Source of the DNA: Qipengyuania sediminis
Lineage (GTDB): Bacteria > Pseudomonadota > Alphaproteobacteria > Sphingomonadales > Sphingomonadaceae
NCBI RefSeq assembly: GCF_004358425.1
Contig: NZ_CP037948.1
Location: forward strand, 2,108,001-2,172,000
Direction of reading: 5' to 3'
DNA: 64,000 nucleotides
A model generated the notes under the pieces. The model was not told the DNA's origin. It was given only the letters and a program-made list of their open reading frames with translations, and searched no databases. Position 1 is the first letter of the stretch. Each line of letters starts with the position of its first letter. A program made the translations under genes and the position numbers. Shown one piece after another: positions 1 to 10,677 of this stretch.

Positions 1-720
1 GGCGCCGGGCACAGGCTGACGGCTTGGGAGAAAGCGCCCGGCAACCCCGTTTCGGACGCGGACATGGCGGTGGACGCTTTCCTGAAACGTGAGCTCGGCG
101 CGCTGCTGCCTTCTGCCGGGTGGCTTTCCGAAGAGACGGTCGACGATGCCGCGCGACTGGCGAACGATCTCGTCTGGCTGGTCGATCCGATCGACGGCAC
201 CCGCGATTTCGTCCGCGGGAGGCCGGGCTGGGCGGTTTCGGTCGCGTTACTCAGGGGCGGGCGGCCGCTCCTCGGGCTGCTCGAAGCGCCCGCCCGGGGC
301 GAGCATTGGTGGGCGGAGGCAGGCAAGGGCGCGACTCGCAATGAGATCGCGCTGGCCGCTTCGCGTCGCGTGGTCCTGGCCGGTGCGCGCGTGCCTGCCG
401 ACACGCTGCCCCGGGTCGACACCGATCTGGTACCCGTGCCGCGCGCCAATTCGATCGCCTTGCGCGTGGCGATGGTGGCAGCGGACGAGGCCGACCTTTG
501 CGCAACGCTGCGCTGGGGTTACGAATGGGATATCGCCGCCGCGGCGCTGATCGCGCGCGAGGCGGGGGCTTCGGTGACCGACGCCTTCGGCGCGCAGCTT
601 GCTTTCAACAAGCGCGATCCCCGCGCCTTTGGCGTGCTGGTCTCGGCTCCCGGCATTCACCATGCAGCGGTGGAACGTCTGGCCAAACGCGCCGCCGAGA
701 TCGCCGTTCGCCCGGCATAG
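1..720 (+). CDS. Inositol monophosphatase family protein, 5' end cut by window edge
   Basis: The reading frame is open from base 1, so the start lies upstream of the window and only the last 239 codons are present. The Li+-sensitive, Mg2+-dependent phosphatase signature DPIDGT is followed by a conserved WAVS segment. A second metal-site region (YEWDIAAAALIAREAG) lies towards the C-terminus. Family members hydrolyse inositol monophosphate, histidinol phosphate or 3'-phosphoadenosine phosphates. This one could be an IMPase or a CysQ-like nucleotidase; a separate CysQ candidate sits at 44275-45000 beside cysNC, so a non-CysQ role is a little more likely here. The internal ATG at 64 lies inside the conserved PVSDADMAVD motif and is not the start. 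It converges on the OmpA-type lipoprotein gene. Confidence 0.88.
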   Translation, partial: GAGHRLTAWEKAPGNPVSDADMAVDAFLKRELGALLPSAGWLSEETVDDAARLANDLVWLVDPIDGTRDFVRGRPGWAVSVALLRGGRPLLGLLEAPARGEHWWAEAGKGATRNEIALAASRRVVLAGARVPADTLPRVDTDLVPVPRANSIALRVAMVAADEADLCATLRWGYEWDIAAAALIAREAGASVTDAFGAQLAFNKRDPRAFGVLVSAPGIHHAAVERLAKRAAEIAVRPA

Positions 721-725
721 CAAAA

Positions 726-747
726 GGGGCCGACACGCGCCGGCCCC
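726..747 (-). terminator. Rho-independent terminator of the OmpA-type lipoprotein gene
   Basis: A 7-bp perfect stem (GGGGCCG/CGGCCCC) with an 8-base loop lies in the 52-base gap between convergent genes. Read on the minus strand it is followed by TTTTG, the usual order for an intrinsic terminator of the minus-strand gene. Confidence 0.75.
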
Positions 748-772
748 CTCGCTCTATGTCTCAGCCTGCCGT

Positions 773-1474
773 TTACTGGCCCTGCTGGCGCGCCGCTTGC
801 ACATCGGCGTCGGTAAAGGGCACGATCTTGATTTCGACCCGGCGGTTCAGCGCCCGGCCGTATTCAGTGTTGTTGTCGCCCTTGAAGTACTGGGGGTTCT
901 CGCCGAAGCCCTGCCAGCGGATGCGGCTGCTCGCGACGCCCTGGCTGGTAAGATAGCTCGACACCGCCTGCGCGCGCTGTTCCGACAGACGCTGATTGAA
1001 GGCTTCCGAGCCGGTCGAATCGGTATAGCCGTACACGTCGACGATACTGTTCGGATATTGCCGCAGGCTCGCGGCCACCTGGTCGAGGGTCTGGCGGAAG
1101 GTGGCATTGATCTGCGCGCTGCCGGTGGCGAAGGTTACGCCATCGGGAAGGTTCACGAGGATCGCCTGCCCGTTGTCGGTCTCCGTCACGTCAACACCCG
1201 AGCCGGCGGTTCCTTCGCGCAGCTCCTTGATCTGCTGGTCGAGCCGGTAGCCGGCATAGCCGCCCGCCGCGCCGCCAGCGACCGCACCGATGATGCGGCC
1301 CGTGCGGCCGCCGATGACCCCGCCGAGCAGGCCGCCAAGGACCGCGCCGCCGCCCGTGCCGATCACGGTGCGCGAGGCCTTCTGTTCGCCGGTGTTGGGA
1401 TCGGTCACGCAGGCGCTGACCGTCAGGAGCGAGACCGAGGCCAGCGCGGCCACGATAATGCGCGGTGTCTTCAT
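773..1474 (-). CDS. OmpA family lipoprotein with glycine-zipper segment
   Basis: 233 aa. The signal peptide ends in a lipobox with Cys22 (TVSAC), so it is predicted to be a lipoprotein. Residues about 38-75 are a glycine-rich zipper (GTGGGAVLGGLLGG and onward), as in SlyB/YMGG-type proteins. Residues about 110-225 form an OmpA C-terminal peptidoglycan-binding domain with the conserved YTDSTGS and NQRLSEQRA segments. The layout matches the YiaD/OmpA-like family, which tethers the outer membrane to peptidoglycan. AAGGAC lies a few bases before the ATG. The gene diverges from the CNNM-type gene across a 180-base gap and ends at a clear terminator. Confidence 0.9.
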   Translation of the reverse strand: MKTPRIIVAALASVSLLTVSACVTDPNTGEQKASRTVIGTGGGAVLGGLLGGVIGGRTGRIIGAVAGGAAGGYAGYRLDQQIKELREGTAGSGVDVTETDNGQAILVNLPDGVTFATGSAQINATFRQTLDQVAASLRQYPNSIVDVYGYTDSTGSEAFNQRLSEQRAQAVSSYLTSQGVASSRIRWQGFGENPQYFKGDNNTEYGRALNRRVEIKIVPFTDADVQAARQQGQ

Positions 1475-1654
1475 GAGATGTCCTTTGTGTTGCGGTCCGC
1501 GCCACGCCGGGCGCCCCCATAGCTCAACCCAAGTGCGCCCACCCTCGCACGCGTCAGTATCAGCGCAAACTCGGGGGACCTGCGTTCTGTTCCTGACCGG
1601 CGCGCCCTTGCTGCGTGTAGCCGGGCGGATCTTTTGTGCTAAGCCGCGCTCATC

Positions 1655-2980
1655 GTGACCCCATTTCCCTGGACCGATCTCCTCGTCATCGCCGGGCTGA
1701 TCCTGCTGAACGGCGTCTTCGCATTAAGTGAGCTCGCCATCGTTTCCGCACGAACCGCGCGGCTGCGCGCGGCGGCGGATCGGGGCAGCGCGGGCGCCCG
1801 CACCGCGCTCGAGCTTGCGGCGGACCCCGGTAAATTCCTATCGACGGTGCAGATCGGGATCACGCTCATCGGCATTATCGCCGGTGCCTATTCCGGCTCG
1901 AGCCTGGGGGGCCCGGTCGGGGAGCGGCTGGTGCCGCTCGGGGTTCCCGCTTCCTATGCCCCGGAGGCTGGCTTCGCCCTCGTGATCGCGCTGACGACCT
2001 ATGCCAGCCTGGTGGTGGGCGAACTGGTCCCCAAGCAGATCGCGCTGAAGATCGCTGTGCCGGTGGCAACCGTCATGTCACGGCCCATGGCGCTGCTTGC
2101 CGGGGTCGCGAAGCCGCTGGTGTGGCTGCTCGACGCGTCCTCCAGCCTGATCATTCGCCTGATCGGGGTCAAACCCGGCGGGCATGGCGCAGTCACGGCC
2201 GAGGAGCTGCACATGCTCTTTGCCGAAGCGACCCGTTCGGGCGTGATCGAGGCGGAACAGCACCAGATGTTGGCGGGGGTCGTCCGCCTTGCCGAACGGC
2301 CGGTGCGCGAAATGATGACGCCGCGCAATCAGCTCGACTGGGTGGACATCAACGCGGACGAAGGGGGCATCCGCGCAGCGCTCGATGCCAGCTCGCATTC
2401 GCTGCTGCCGGTGGCGGACGGATCGCCCGACAAAGTGGTGGGGGTGATCAAGGTGCGCGAGGCCTATGCCATGCTCGCCGCCGGCCGCACCCCCGACCTT
2501 GCGGCAATGATGCGCAAGGCGGAGGTGGTACCCGACCAGCTCGACGCAGTTGATGCGTTGCGCGTGCTGCAGCAAGCCGAGGTGCCGATGGCGATGGTTC
2601 ATGACGAATACGGCCATCTTGATGGCATCGTCACCCCTGTGGATCTGCTGACCGCGCTGGTTGGCAATTTCTCGAGCGACGAGGAGCATGGCGACGGCCC
2701 GGGAGTGGTCGAGCGCGAGGATGGCTCGCTACTGGTCTCGGGTAGTCTTTCGGCCGATGCGCTCGCCGATCGCATTGGCATCGATTACGACGAGACACGC
2801 GAATTCGCGACCGCGGCGGGCTTCGCGCTGTCGGTGCTCAAAAAGCTGCCGACCGAGGGTGACCATTTCGATTACGAAGGCTGGCGCTTCGAGGTCGTCG
2901 ATATGGACGGGCGGCGTATCGACAAGCTCCTGGTCTCGGATCGGCCGCTGGAGCCGATGAGCGCGGGTGCCGCCAGCTGA
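1655..2980 (+). CDS. Hemolysin/CNNM family membrane protein (DUF21-CBS-CorC_HlyC)
   Basis: 441 aa from a GTG start. Residues about 1-190 form a DUF21/CNNM transmembrane domain, beginning with LLVIAGLILLNGVFALSELA and the charged FLSTVQIGITLIG region. Residues about 205-335 are a CBS pair (REMMTPR, then VPMAMVHDEYGHLDGIVT). Residues about 345-430 match the CorC/HlyC C-terminal domain. Length and domain order are normal for this family, which is linked to Mg2+/Co2+ efflux or membrane integrity; the hemolysin name is historical. It is transcribed alone, with a 92-base gap to the SET gene. The ion specificity cannot be read from the sequence. Confidence 0.9.
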   Translation: MTPFPWTDLLVIAGLILLNGVFALSELAIVSARTARLRAAADRGSAGARTALELAADPGKFLSTVQIGITLIGIIAGAYSGSSLGGPVGERLVPLGVPASYAPEAGFALVIALTTYASLVVGELVPKQIALKIAVPVATVMSRPMALLAGVAKPLVWLLDASSSLIIRLIGVKPGGHGAVTAEELHMLFAEATRSGVIEAEQHQMLAGVVRLAERPVREMMTPRNQLDWVDINADEGGIRAALDASSHSLLPVADGSPDKVVGVIKVREAYAMLAAGRTPDLAAMMRKAEVVPDQLDAVDALRVLQQAEVPMAMVHDEYGHLDGIVTPVDLLTALVGNFSSDEEHGDGPGVVEREDGSLLVSGSLSADALADRIGIDYDETREFATAAGFALSVLKKLPTEGDHFDYEGWRFEVVDMDGRRIDKLLVSDRPLEPMSAGAAS

Positions 2981-3072
2981 TCCGCCCGCACCGGATATGA
3001 TAAATGTAAGCTGGGCTCCGCTCGTTCGCGATCCCGGGTTGTGCGAATGAAGCAGGGGCGGAGCGACAGGCG

Positions 3073-3507
3073 ATGATGATCGTGCCGAATTACGTGGGAC
3101 CTTCGGCGATCGAGGGCGTGGGGGTGTTCGCCGCCGCGCCCATCGCCAAGGGGGCGCCGATCTGGCAATTGAGCGAGGAGCTAGATCTGCTGCTGACCGA
3201 AGAGGAACTGGCGCGTCTGCCGGACCTGCAACGCGAATTCATCGAGCGCTACGGATACCCGCACATGACCCGGCCCGGGCTAACCGTGCTCGAATTCGAT
3301 AACGGCCGCTTCATGAACCACGATCCCCGGCCGAACACCGATTTTACCAGCCCCGAAACGGGTTGGGCGATCCGCGACATCGCCGCGGGTGAGGAGATCA
3401 CTTGCGATTACGGCGAATTCGACCCCAGCTTTGCCGACACAGCCTCGCTGCAACCGGGACGCAGGTTCATCGGCGAGAAGCAGAACGGCTCGGCGCTGAA
3501 CCCCTGA
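3073..3507 (+). CDS. Small SET-domain protein, putative protein-lysine methyltransferase
   Basis: 144 aa made almost entirely of a SET domain. It opens with GVGVFAAAPIAKG, has the NHxxxPN-type motif at residues 82-88 (NHDPRPN) and the EITCDYGEF segment with DYG at 112-114. These are the SAM- and lysine-binding elements of SET methyltransferases. There are no pre-SET or post-SET cysteine clusters, as usual for short bacterial stand-alone forms. AGGGGCGGAG lies upstream of the ATG at 3073; the ATG at 3076 is equally possible. The substrate is unknown. It converges with bamF. Confidence 0.85.
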   Translation: MMIVPNYVGPSAIEGVGVFAAAPIAKGAPIWQLSEELDLLLTEEELARLPDLQREFIERYGYPHMTRPGLTVLEFDNGRFMNHDPRPNTDFTSPETGWAIRDIAAGEEITCDYGEFDPSFADTASLQPGRRFIGEKQNGSALNP

Positions 3508-3563
3508 CGCGGGCGGCCGCCGCCTCGCATGCCACCATGCGCGTCGATGGAGGCGAAGGAAAA

Positions 3564-3977
3564 CTAGGGCGTCGGAATGACCGCCTGCGCCGCACCACCG
3601 GCGCCGGTGGGGGCGGCGAGGATGTCGCGTGTCACCGTGCCCTTGGCGACGGTGTTGGTGCCGGCGTCGCCCACTGCGGAGCGGATACCGGGATCGGCGC
3701 GCCCCGCGCGCTCGAGCGCGCTGGTTTCCACCCCGCTGCGCGCTGCCGGGCCGCCGAACAGCGCTTCCAAAGCCTGCTGCGAGGCCGTGCCTTCGGCCGG
3801 GCGCGGCGCGCCAGGCGCTGGGGGAACGAGATTGAAATCCGGAGGCACGACCAAAGGCGCCTGACGCTGCACCGCGAACTCGTCGGGCCGGTCACGGCCG
3901 AGCAGGCCGCCACTGGCGCAGCCGCTCGTCAGCAGCAAGGCGGCACCGGCAATGGCAAAGGGAAGGGTCTTGGTCAT
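3564..3977 (-). CDS. bamF: DUF3035 lipoprotein, BamF-like subunit of the outer-membrane assembly complex
   Basis: 137 aa. The signal peptide has a lipobox with Cys20 (LLTSGC). The mature part contains PLVVPPDFNLVPPAPGAPRP, typical of alphaproteobacterial DUF3035 proteins, followed by a Gly/Ala-rich C-terminus. In Caulobacter a DUF3035 lipoprotein was described as BamF, a BAM-complex subunit. Here the function is inferred from family, lipobox and position directly after lspA, with a 4-base ATGA overlap; lspA encodes the peptidase that would process it. It is the last gene of the long minus-strand run. Confidence 0.8.
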   Translation of the reverse strand: MTKTLPFAIAGAALLLTSGCASGGLLGRDRPDEFAVQRQAPLVVPPDFNLVPPAPGAPRPAEGTASQQALEALFGGPAARSGVETSALERAGRADPGIRSAVGDAGTNTVAKGTVTRDILAAPTGAGGAAQAVIPTP

Positions 3978-4489
3978 CGTATCGTCTCCGCGGATTGGTC
4001 CGCCGGTTGATCAGGCTTGTCGCGCACGAACAGAGCCCGCGCAAGCATGATTGCGACGCCGATCGAGATCGCGGCATCGGCAAGGTTGAAGATGAAGAAC
4101 GGGCGGAAGGCGCCGAAGTGCAGGTCCGCGTAATCGACCACATAACCGAGTTGCACCCGGTCGCGGATATTGCCGAGCGCGCCACCGAGGATGAGCGAGA
4201 GCGGCAGCACATCGGCGAGCTTTTTCTCCCGCAGCATCCACACCGTCACCACCACGGCGATGCCGCAGGTGAGCGCCACCAGCAGCCAGCGCGCGGTGTC
4301 GCTGGTCGCCTGGAACATGCCCATCGAAATGCCGAAGTTCTGCGTGAAGCGGAGGTCGAAGAAGGGAAGCACGTAGTGCACGTCGCCAAGCTGATCGATG
4401 CCGAGCGGGCCGGTGACATACCACTTGGCAGCCTGATCCGCGGCGAAGAGCGCGAAGGCGAGTACCGCGCCGATCAGACGCGCGCTCAA
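3974..4489 (-). CDS. lspA: Lipoprotein signal peptidase (signal peptidase II)
   Basis: 171 aa, normal for LspA. It has four predicted transmembrane segments and the two conserved catalytic-aspartate regions: GGALGNIRDRV...VVDYADLHF and FNLADAAI. The enzyme cleaves prolipoproteins before the lipidated cysteine in the inner membrane. The ATG overlaps the ileS stop by 4 bases and its own stop overlaps the bamF start by 4 bases, so the three are translationally coupled. The ileS-lspA order is widespread in bacteria. Confidence 0.97.
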   Translation of the reverse strand: MSARLIGAVLAFALFAADQAAKWYVTGPLGIDQLGDVHYVLPFFDLRFTQNFGISMGMFQATSDTARWLLVALTCGIAVVVTVWMLREKKLADVLPLSLILGGALGNIRDRVQLGYVVDYADLHFGAFRPFFIFNLADAAISIGVAIMLARALFVRDKPDQPADQSAETIR

Positions 4490-7409
4490 AGCGCGGGCTC
4501 CATTTCAGTCACGACCGTCTCGCAGCGGCCGCACAGCGCACCCTCATCCGGGACCTCGGGCAGGAGCCGCCAGCAGCGGCCGCATTTGTGATCTTTTGTC
4601 GGCGTCACAGTCACCTCGGCGCTATCGGTGCGGACCACTGACGCGGTGATGAACAGTTCGGCGAGCGCGGCGTCGCTCACGCCGTCGGGGACGGCGACGG
4701 CGGGGACGGTCACGGCCGCCTCAAGGCTGGAGCGCACAACCTTGTCGCGGCGCAGCGGCTCGATGGCTTCGGTGACCGTTTCGCGTAAGGCCCGCAGCTT
4801 CACGAAGCGCGCCGCCAGTGCATCATCGCGCCAATCTGGGGCGGGGTGCCATTCGAGGAGATGGACGCTTCCCCGGTCGGGCCAACGCGCCTGCCAGACT
4901 TCCTCGGCCGTGAAGACCAGCACGGGGGCTGCGTAGCGGATCAGCGCCTGGAACAAAATGTCGAGCACACTCCGATAGGCCCGACGTGCGGAATCGTCCG
5001 GGGCGTCGCAGTAAAGCCGATCCTTGCGGATATCGAAGTAGAAGGCGCTGAGATCGTCGTTGCAGAATTCGATCAGCGCGCGGGTGTAGGTGTTGAAATC
5101 GAAGGCGTGGATGGCCGCGCGCAGCGTCGCGTCGAGGTGCCATAGCCGGTCGAGCATGTAGCGCTCGAGCTCGGGCATGTTCGTTTCCGCCACATGCTCG
5201 CTCTCCCATTCGAAGCCGTCGAGCGCGCCGAGGAGGTAGCGGAAGGTGTTGCGCAGCTTGCGGTACTGATCGGCGACGCCCTTGAGAATTTCCTCGCCGA
5301 TGCGGTGGTCCTCGGTGAAGTCCACGCTCAGCGCCCACAGCCGGATGATGTCCGCGCCATAGGTCTCCATGACCTTGAGCGGATCGACAGTGTTGCCGAG
5401 CGACTTCGACATCTTGCGCCCGTCGGCCGCCATGGTGAAGCCGTGGGTCAGCAGCGTGTCGAAAGGCGCGCGCCCCCGCGTGGCACAGCTTTCGAGCAGC
5501 GAGGACTGGAACCAGCCGCGATGCTGGTCCGAGCCTTCGAGGTAGAGATCGGCAGGCCAGCGAAGGTCCGGCCAGCGGCCGCTTTCGAGCACGAAGGCAT
5601 GGGTCGAGCCGCTGTCGAACCAGACATCGAGGATGTCGGTGACCATCTCGTAATCGTCGGGGTTGTAGTCCGGCCCGAGGAACTCTTCCTTGCGGCTCTC
5701 GTCCCAGGCATCGACGCCCGCCTCGCGCACCGCCGCGACGACCCGCGCGTTTACCGCCGCGTCCTGGAGATAATCGCCGGTGCCGCGCTTCACGAAAAGG
5801 GTGATCGGCACGCCCCAGGCACGCTGGCGGCTGAGCACCCAGTCGGGCCGCCCCTCGACCATGCTTTGCAACCGGTTGCGGCCCTTCTCGGGCACGAAGC
5901 GCGTATCGGCGATCGCCTCCATCGCGCGTGCGCGCAGCGTCCCGCCGCCGTCGAGCTCGCGGTCCATCGGTACGAACCACTGCGGGGTGCACCGGTAGAT
6001 GACCTTGGCCTTGCTGCGCCACGAATGCGGGTAGGAATGCCTGTAATCCGCGCTCGCCGCGACCAGCGCACCGGCCTCGCTGAGGTCCGAGCAGATCGGA
6101 CCATCAGGCGCGTTGAAGGCGGGGTTGATGACGCTGCGTCGGCGTTCATCGGCACCGCCCAGCCACGGCCAGTCGTCTCGGTAGCGCCCGTCGTTCATCA
6201 CCGCGAAGGCGGGCTCGAGCCCATAGGCCTTGCACAGCTCGAAATCGTCCTCGCCATGGTCCGGCGACATGTGGACGAGGCCCGTGCCGCTGTCGGTGGT
6301 GACGAACTCGCCCGGCAGGAACGGGCGGGGGCGGGCGAAGAACTCGAGCGCCCGCTCCCACGCGCCGCCCTCACCACTTTCGTCATCCCGGACCTGATCC
6401 GGGGTCCCGCTTCCTTCCGGCGCCACTCCCGAAGAAGAGCCCTGGCCCGGATCAAGTCCGGGCCGACGAGATTTGATGAGGTTGTAGATCGGGTGGCGGG
6501 CTACAGTACCAGCCAGATCCGCACCTCGTACCTGGCTGATCGGAACCAGATTGCCGATGCGGCCCTCCGTTGCCCCGATCAGGTCCAAGGCGATAAGATA
6601 CTGGCGTCCGTCATCCTCGCGTTTGCGGCACAACCGGTACTCAACCTCGGGCCCATAGGCGATCGCCTGGTTGACCGGGATCGTCCACGGCGTGGTGGTC
6701 CAGATGACCGCGTGCGCGCCGACCAGCTCGGGGATCGGGCTCTCGACGATCTCGAACGCCACGTCGATCTGGGTCGAGGTGATGTCCTCGTATTCCACCT
6801 CCGCCTCGGCGAGCGCTGTTTCCTCGACCGGGCTCCACATCACCGGCTTGGAGCCGCGGTAGAGGTTGCCGGCCTCGGCGAATTTCATCAGCTCGGCGAC
6901 GATCGTCGCCTCGGCCTCGAAGTCCATGGTGAGGTAGGGGTTGTCCCAGTCGGCGAGGATGCCGAGGCGCTTCAGCTGCTCGCGCTGCACGCCTACCCAA
7001 TGCGCGGCATAGGCGCGGCATTCGGCGCGAAATTCCTTTGGGTCGACGTCGTTCTTGGACCGCTTCTGTTTCCGGTACTGCTCCTCCACCTTCCATTCGA
7101 TCGGCAGGCCGTGGCAGTCCCAGCCGGGCACGTAGGGCGCGTCCAGCCCCAGCGCATTGTGCGTGCGGCAGACCATATCCTTGAGCGTGTGGTTGAGCGC
7201 ATGGCCGATGTGCATGTCGCCATTGGCGTAGGGCGGGCCGTCGTGGAAAATGAACTTTTCGCGCCCGGCACGCGCCGCGCGCAGCTGCTGGTAAAGCCCC
7301 TCCGTTTCCCAGCGCGCGGCGATCGCCGGCTCCTTTTGCGGCAAGCCGGCCTTCATGGGAAAATCGGTCTTCGGCAGGAAGACGGTATCTCGGTAATCGC
7401 GCGTCGCCA

Positions 7410-7410
<1 letters not shown>
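4486..7410 (-). CDS. ileS: Isoleucyl-tRNA synthetase with an in-frame palindromic-element insertion
   Basis: 974 aa class I aminoacyl-tRNA synthetase that charges tRNA-Ile in the cytoplasm. HIGH is at residues 67-70 (GDMHIGHALNH), KMSKS near residue 667 (GRKMSKSLGN), the CP1 editing domain holds GTGLVHMSPDHGEDDF, and the C-terminus has a zinc motif (KCGRCWRL...CGRC). The start is taken at 7410 (MATRDYRDTV), where TGATG overlaps the ribF stop; a longer frame to 7449 would overlap ribF by 40 bases. Residues about 314-344, inside CP1, are encoded by a 90-base imperfect inverted repeat (6381-6469) and read RRPGLDPGQG...GTPDQVRDDE. That segment looks like inserted repeat DNA, not enzyme core. All catalytic motifs are intact, so the gene is probably functional. 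Confidence 0.97.
6381..6469. repeat. Palindromic repeat element inserted in frame in ileS
   Basis: The left arm (CCCGGACCTGATCCGGG) and the right arm (CCCGGATCAAGTCCGGGC) are near reverse complements around a spacer of about 45 bases. The outer ends CGTC and GACG also match. Each arm is itself palindromic. Translated in the ileS frame it gives the GLDPG...GTPDQVRDD signature that this type of alphaproteobacterial intergenic repeat often yields in spurious ORFs. Length is about 90 bases, a multiple of three. No other copy was noticed in this window. Confidence 0.8.
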
Positions 7411-9026
<1,616 letters not shown>

Positions 9027-9030
<4 letters not shown>

Positions 9031-10088
9031 CGCTCGAGGCGCGTCACATGGCCCATCTTGCGCCCTTCGCGCGCCTCGGCCTTACCGTAGAGGTGGAGGT
9101 GCGTGTCGCCGCCGGTCAGATGGTTGTGGGCATCGGCAGCGGCGTCGCCTATGAGATTGATCATCTCCACCGTCCTTGCGACGCTTCGCGTATCTCCCAG
9201 CGGCAGGCCGGCAACCGCGCGGATATGGTTCTCGAACTGGCTCGTCGCCGCGCCCTCGATCGTCCAGTGGCCGGAGTTATGGACCCGCGGCGCCATCTCG
9301 TTGAAGACGGGGCCATCCCCGGTCGCAAAGAATTCTAGCGTCAGGACACCAATATAGCCGAGCGCATCGGCCACCTTCTTCGCCAGATCGCGCGCGGCCT
9401 CGCTTTGCGCCCCGATCGCCGCCCCGGCGGGGAACAGCGAGCGGTCGAGAATGCCTCCGACGTGCGCGTTGCGGGGGCTGTCCCAGAACCGCACCTCATC
9501 GTCGCGGCCGCGCACCAGGATGACCGAGAACTCGGCCTCGAATTCAACCAGTCCTTCGTAGATCGCGGGTTGCCGGAGGCTTGAGAGCAAGTCGCGATCA
9601 CCGGCCGAAGCAATCCGCCACTGGCCCTTCCCGTCATAGCCTTCGCGCCGGGTCTTCAGGATGCCTGGGATGCCAATGCTTTCGATTGCTCTGGCGAGAT
9701 CATTCGGGGTGTCGACCGTGGCGAACGGCGCGGTTCGTCCGCCAAGCGCTTCGACGAAGCGCTTTTCCTCCAGCCGGTCCTGGGCCACCTCGAGCGCGCG
9801 GCGGGGTGGAAACAGCTTTTCTGCAGGGATCGCATCGAGTGCCGTGACGGGCACGTTCTCGAATTCCCAGGTCACCGCTTCGCATTCTGCGGCAAACCGG
9901 GCGAGCGCCGCCCGGTCTTCCCATGCGCGCGTTAAGAACGCGGCGCTGACCGGCGCCGCGACATTGTCGCCTTCGGGGGCATAACCCACGCAGCGGTAGC
10001 CGAGCTGGGCCGCCGCCATCGCCAACATCCGCCCGAGCTGCCCGCCGCCCAGGATGCCGATCGTGCTGCCGGACTTCAAGGGCTCCAC
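9027..10088 (-). CDS. purK: N5-carboxyaminoimidazole ribonucleotide synthase
   Basis: 353 aa ATP-grasp enzyme. It begins with a Rossmann-like GILGGGQLGRMLA, and has FEFENVP-type sequence (VTWEFENVP), GRTAPFATV, LKTRREGYDGKGQ and the C-terminal NEMAPRVHNSGHWTIEGA signature of PurK. It converts AIR, ATP and bicarbonate to N5-CAIR for PurE. The start is a GTG at 10088 preceded by GGAG at good spacing. Between it and purE lies an inverted repeat of about 95 bases, so the usual tight purE-purK coupling is interrupted. Confidence 0.96.
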
Positions 10089-10095
10089 ACAATCT

Positions 10096-10188
10096 CCGTT
10101 CGCCCTGAGCTTGTCGAAGGGCCGCTCCTAAAATCAGCCGCCTCGCTATAGTAAAATGCGGTGCTTCGACAAGCTCGGCACGGACGGG
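10096..10188. repeat. Inverted repeat element between purE and purK
   Basis: Two copies, in opposite orientation, of a motif with core GAGCTTGTCGAAG lie at 10096-10123 and 10161-10188, separated by about 37 bases. Allowing a few mismatches they are reverse complements over about 27 bases (CCGTTCGCCCTGAGCTTGTC against CCGTCCGTGCCGAGCTTGTC on the other strand). This motif is a familiar dispersed repeat in sphingomonads. The unit occupies almost the whole gap in an otherwise coupled operon and could form a long hairpin in the mRNA. Confidence 0.8.
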
Positions 10189-10193
10189 TTAGT

Positions 10194-10676
10194 TCAGGAG
10201 CTAGGTGTCAACGCCACCGCCTCGCTCTGCGCCTTGCGCCAGGCCCGCAGCCGCTGGGACAGGGCCGGATCGCTCAACGCAAGGATGCTTGCAGCCAGGA
10301 GCCCGGCATTGGCCGCTCCCGCCTCTCCGATCGCGAGAGTGCCCACGGGGACCCCTGCGGGCATCTGGACGATCGAGAGCAGGCTGTCCTGCCCCGCCAG
10401 CGCCTTCGACTGCACTGGAACGCCGAGCACGGGAAGATGGGTCAGCGACGCGATCATGCCGGGCAGATGCGCCGCCCCGCCCGCGCCGGCGATTATTACC
10501 GAGAAGCCTTCGTCCGACGCCCCCGTGGCGAAGGCGACCATGCGCTCGGGCGTCCGGTGCGCGGAGACGATCCGCGCCTCGTGCTCGACGCCCAGCGCCT
10601 CGAGCATCTCGGCGGCGCTCCGCATCGTCGGCCAGTCGGACTGGCTGCCCATCACGATCGCGACGCGCGGCGCCAC
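10194..10676 (-). CDS. purE: N5-carboxyaminoimidazole ribonucleotide mutase
   Basis: 160 aa class I PurE. The N-terminus is [14 protein letters not shown], followed by [10 protein letters not shown] (catalytic His region) and [14 protein letters not shown], all diagnostic. It converts N5-CAIR to CAIR in purine synthesis. The start is a GTG at 10676, one base after the gpmA stop. Its partner purK follows after the repeat at 10096-10188. Confidence 0.96.
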   Translation of the reverse strand: MAPRVAIVMGSQSDWPTMRSAAEMLEALGVEHEARIVSAHRTPERMVAFATGASDEGFSVIIAGAGGAAHLPGMIASLTHLPVLGVPVQSKALAGQDSLLSIVQMPAGVPVGTLAIGEAGAANAGLLAASILALSDPALSQRLRAWRKAQSEAVALTPSS

Positions 10677-10677
10677 G

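Noticed and set aside
1..720. Treating the first gene as a second cysQ
   Set aside because: The visible part does not separate CysQ from IMPase, and the gene beside cysNC is the better CysQ candidate.
6381..6469. Considered as a break (pseudogenisation) of ileS
   Set aside because: The insertion keeps the frame, and HIGH, KMSKS, editing and zinc motifs are all intact in this essential gene.
10096..10188. Short repeats considered as a CRISPR remnant
   Set aside because: Only two inverted copies with no regularly spaced direct repeats and no cas genes in the window.
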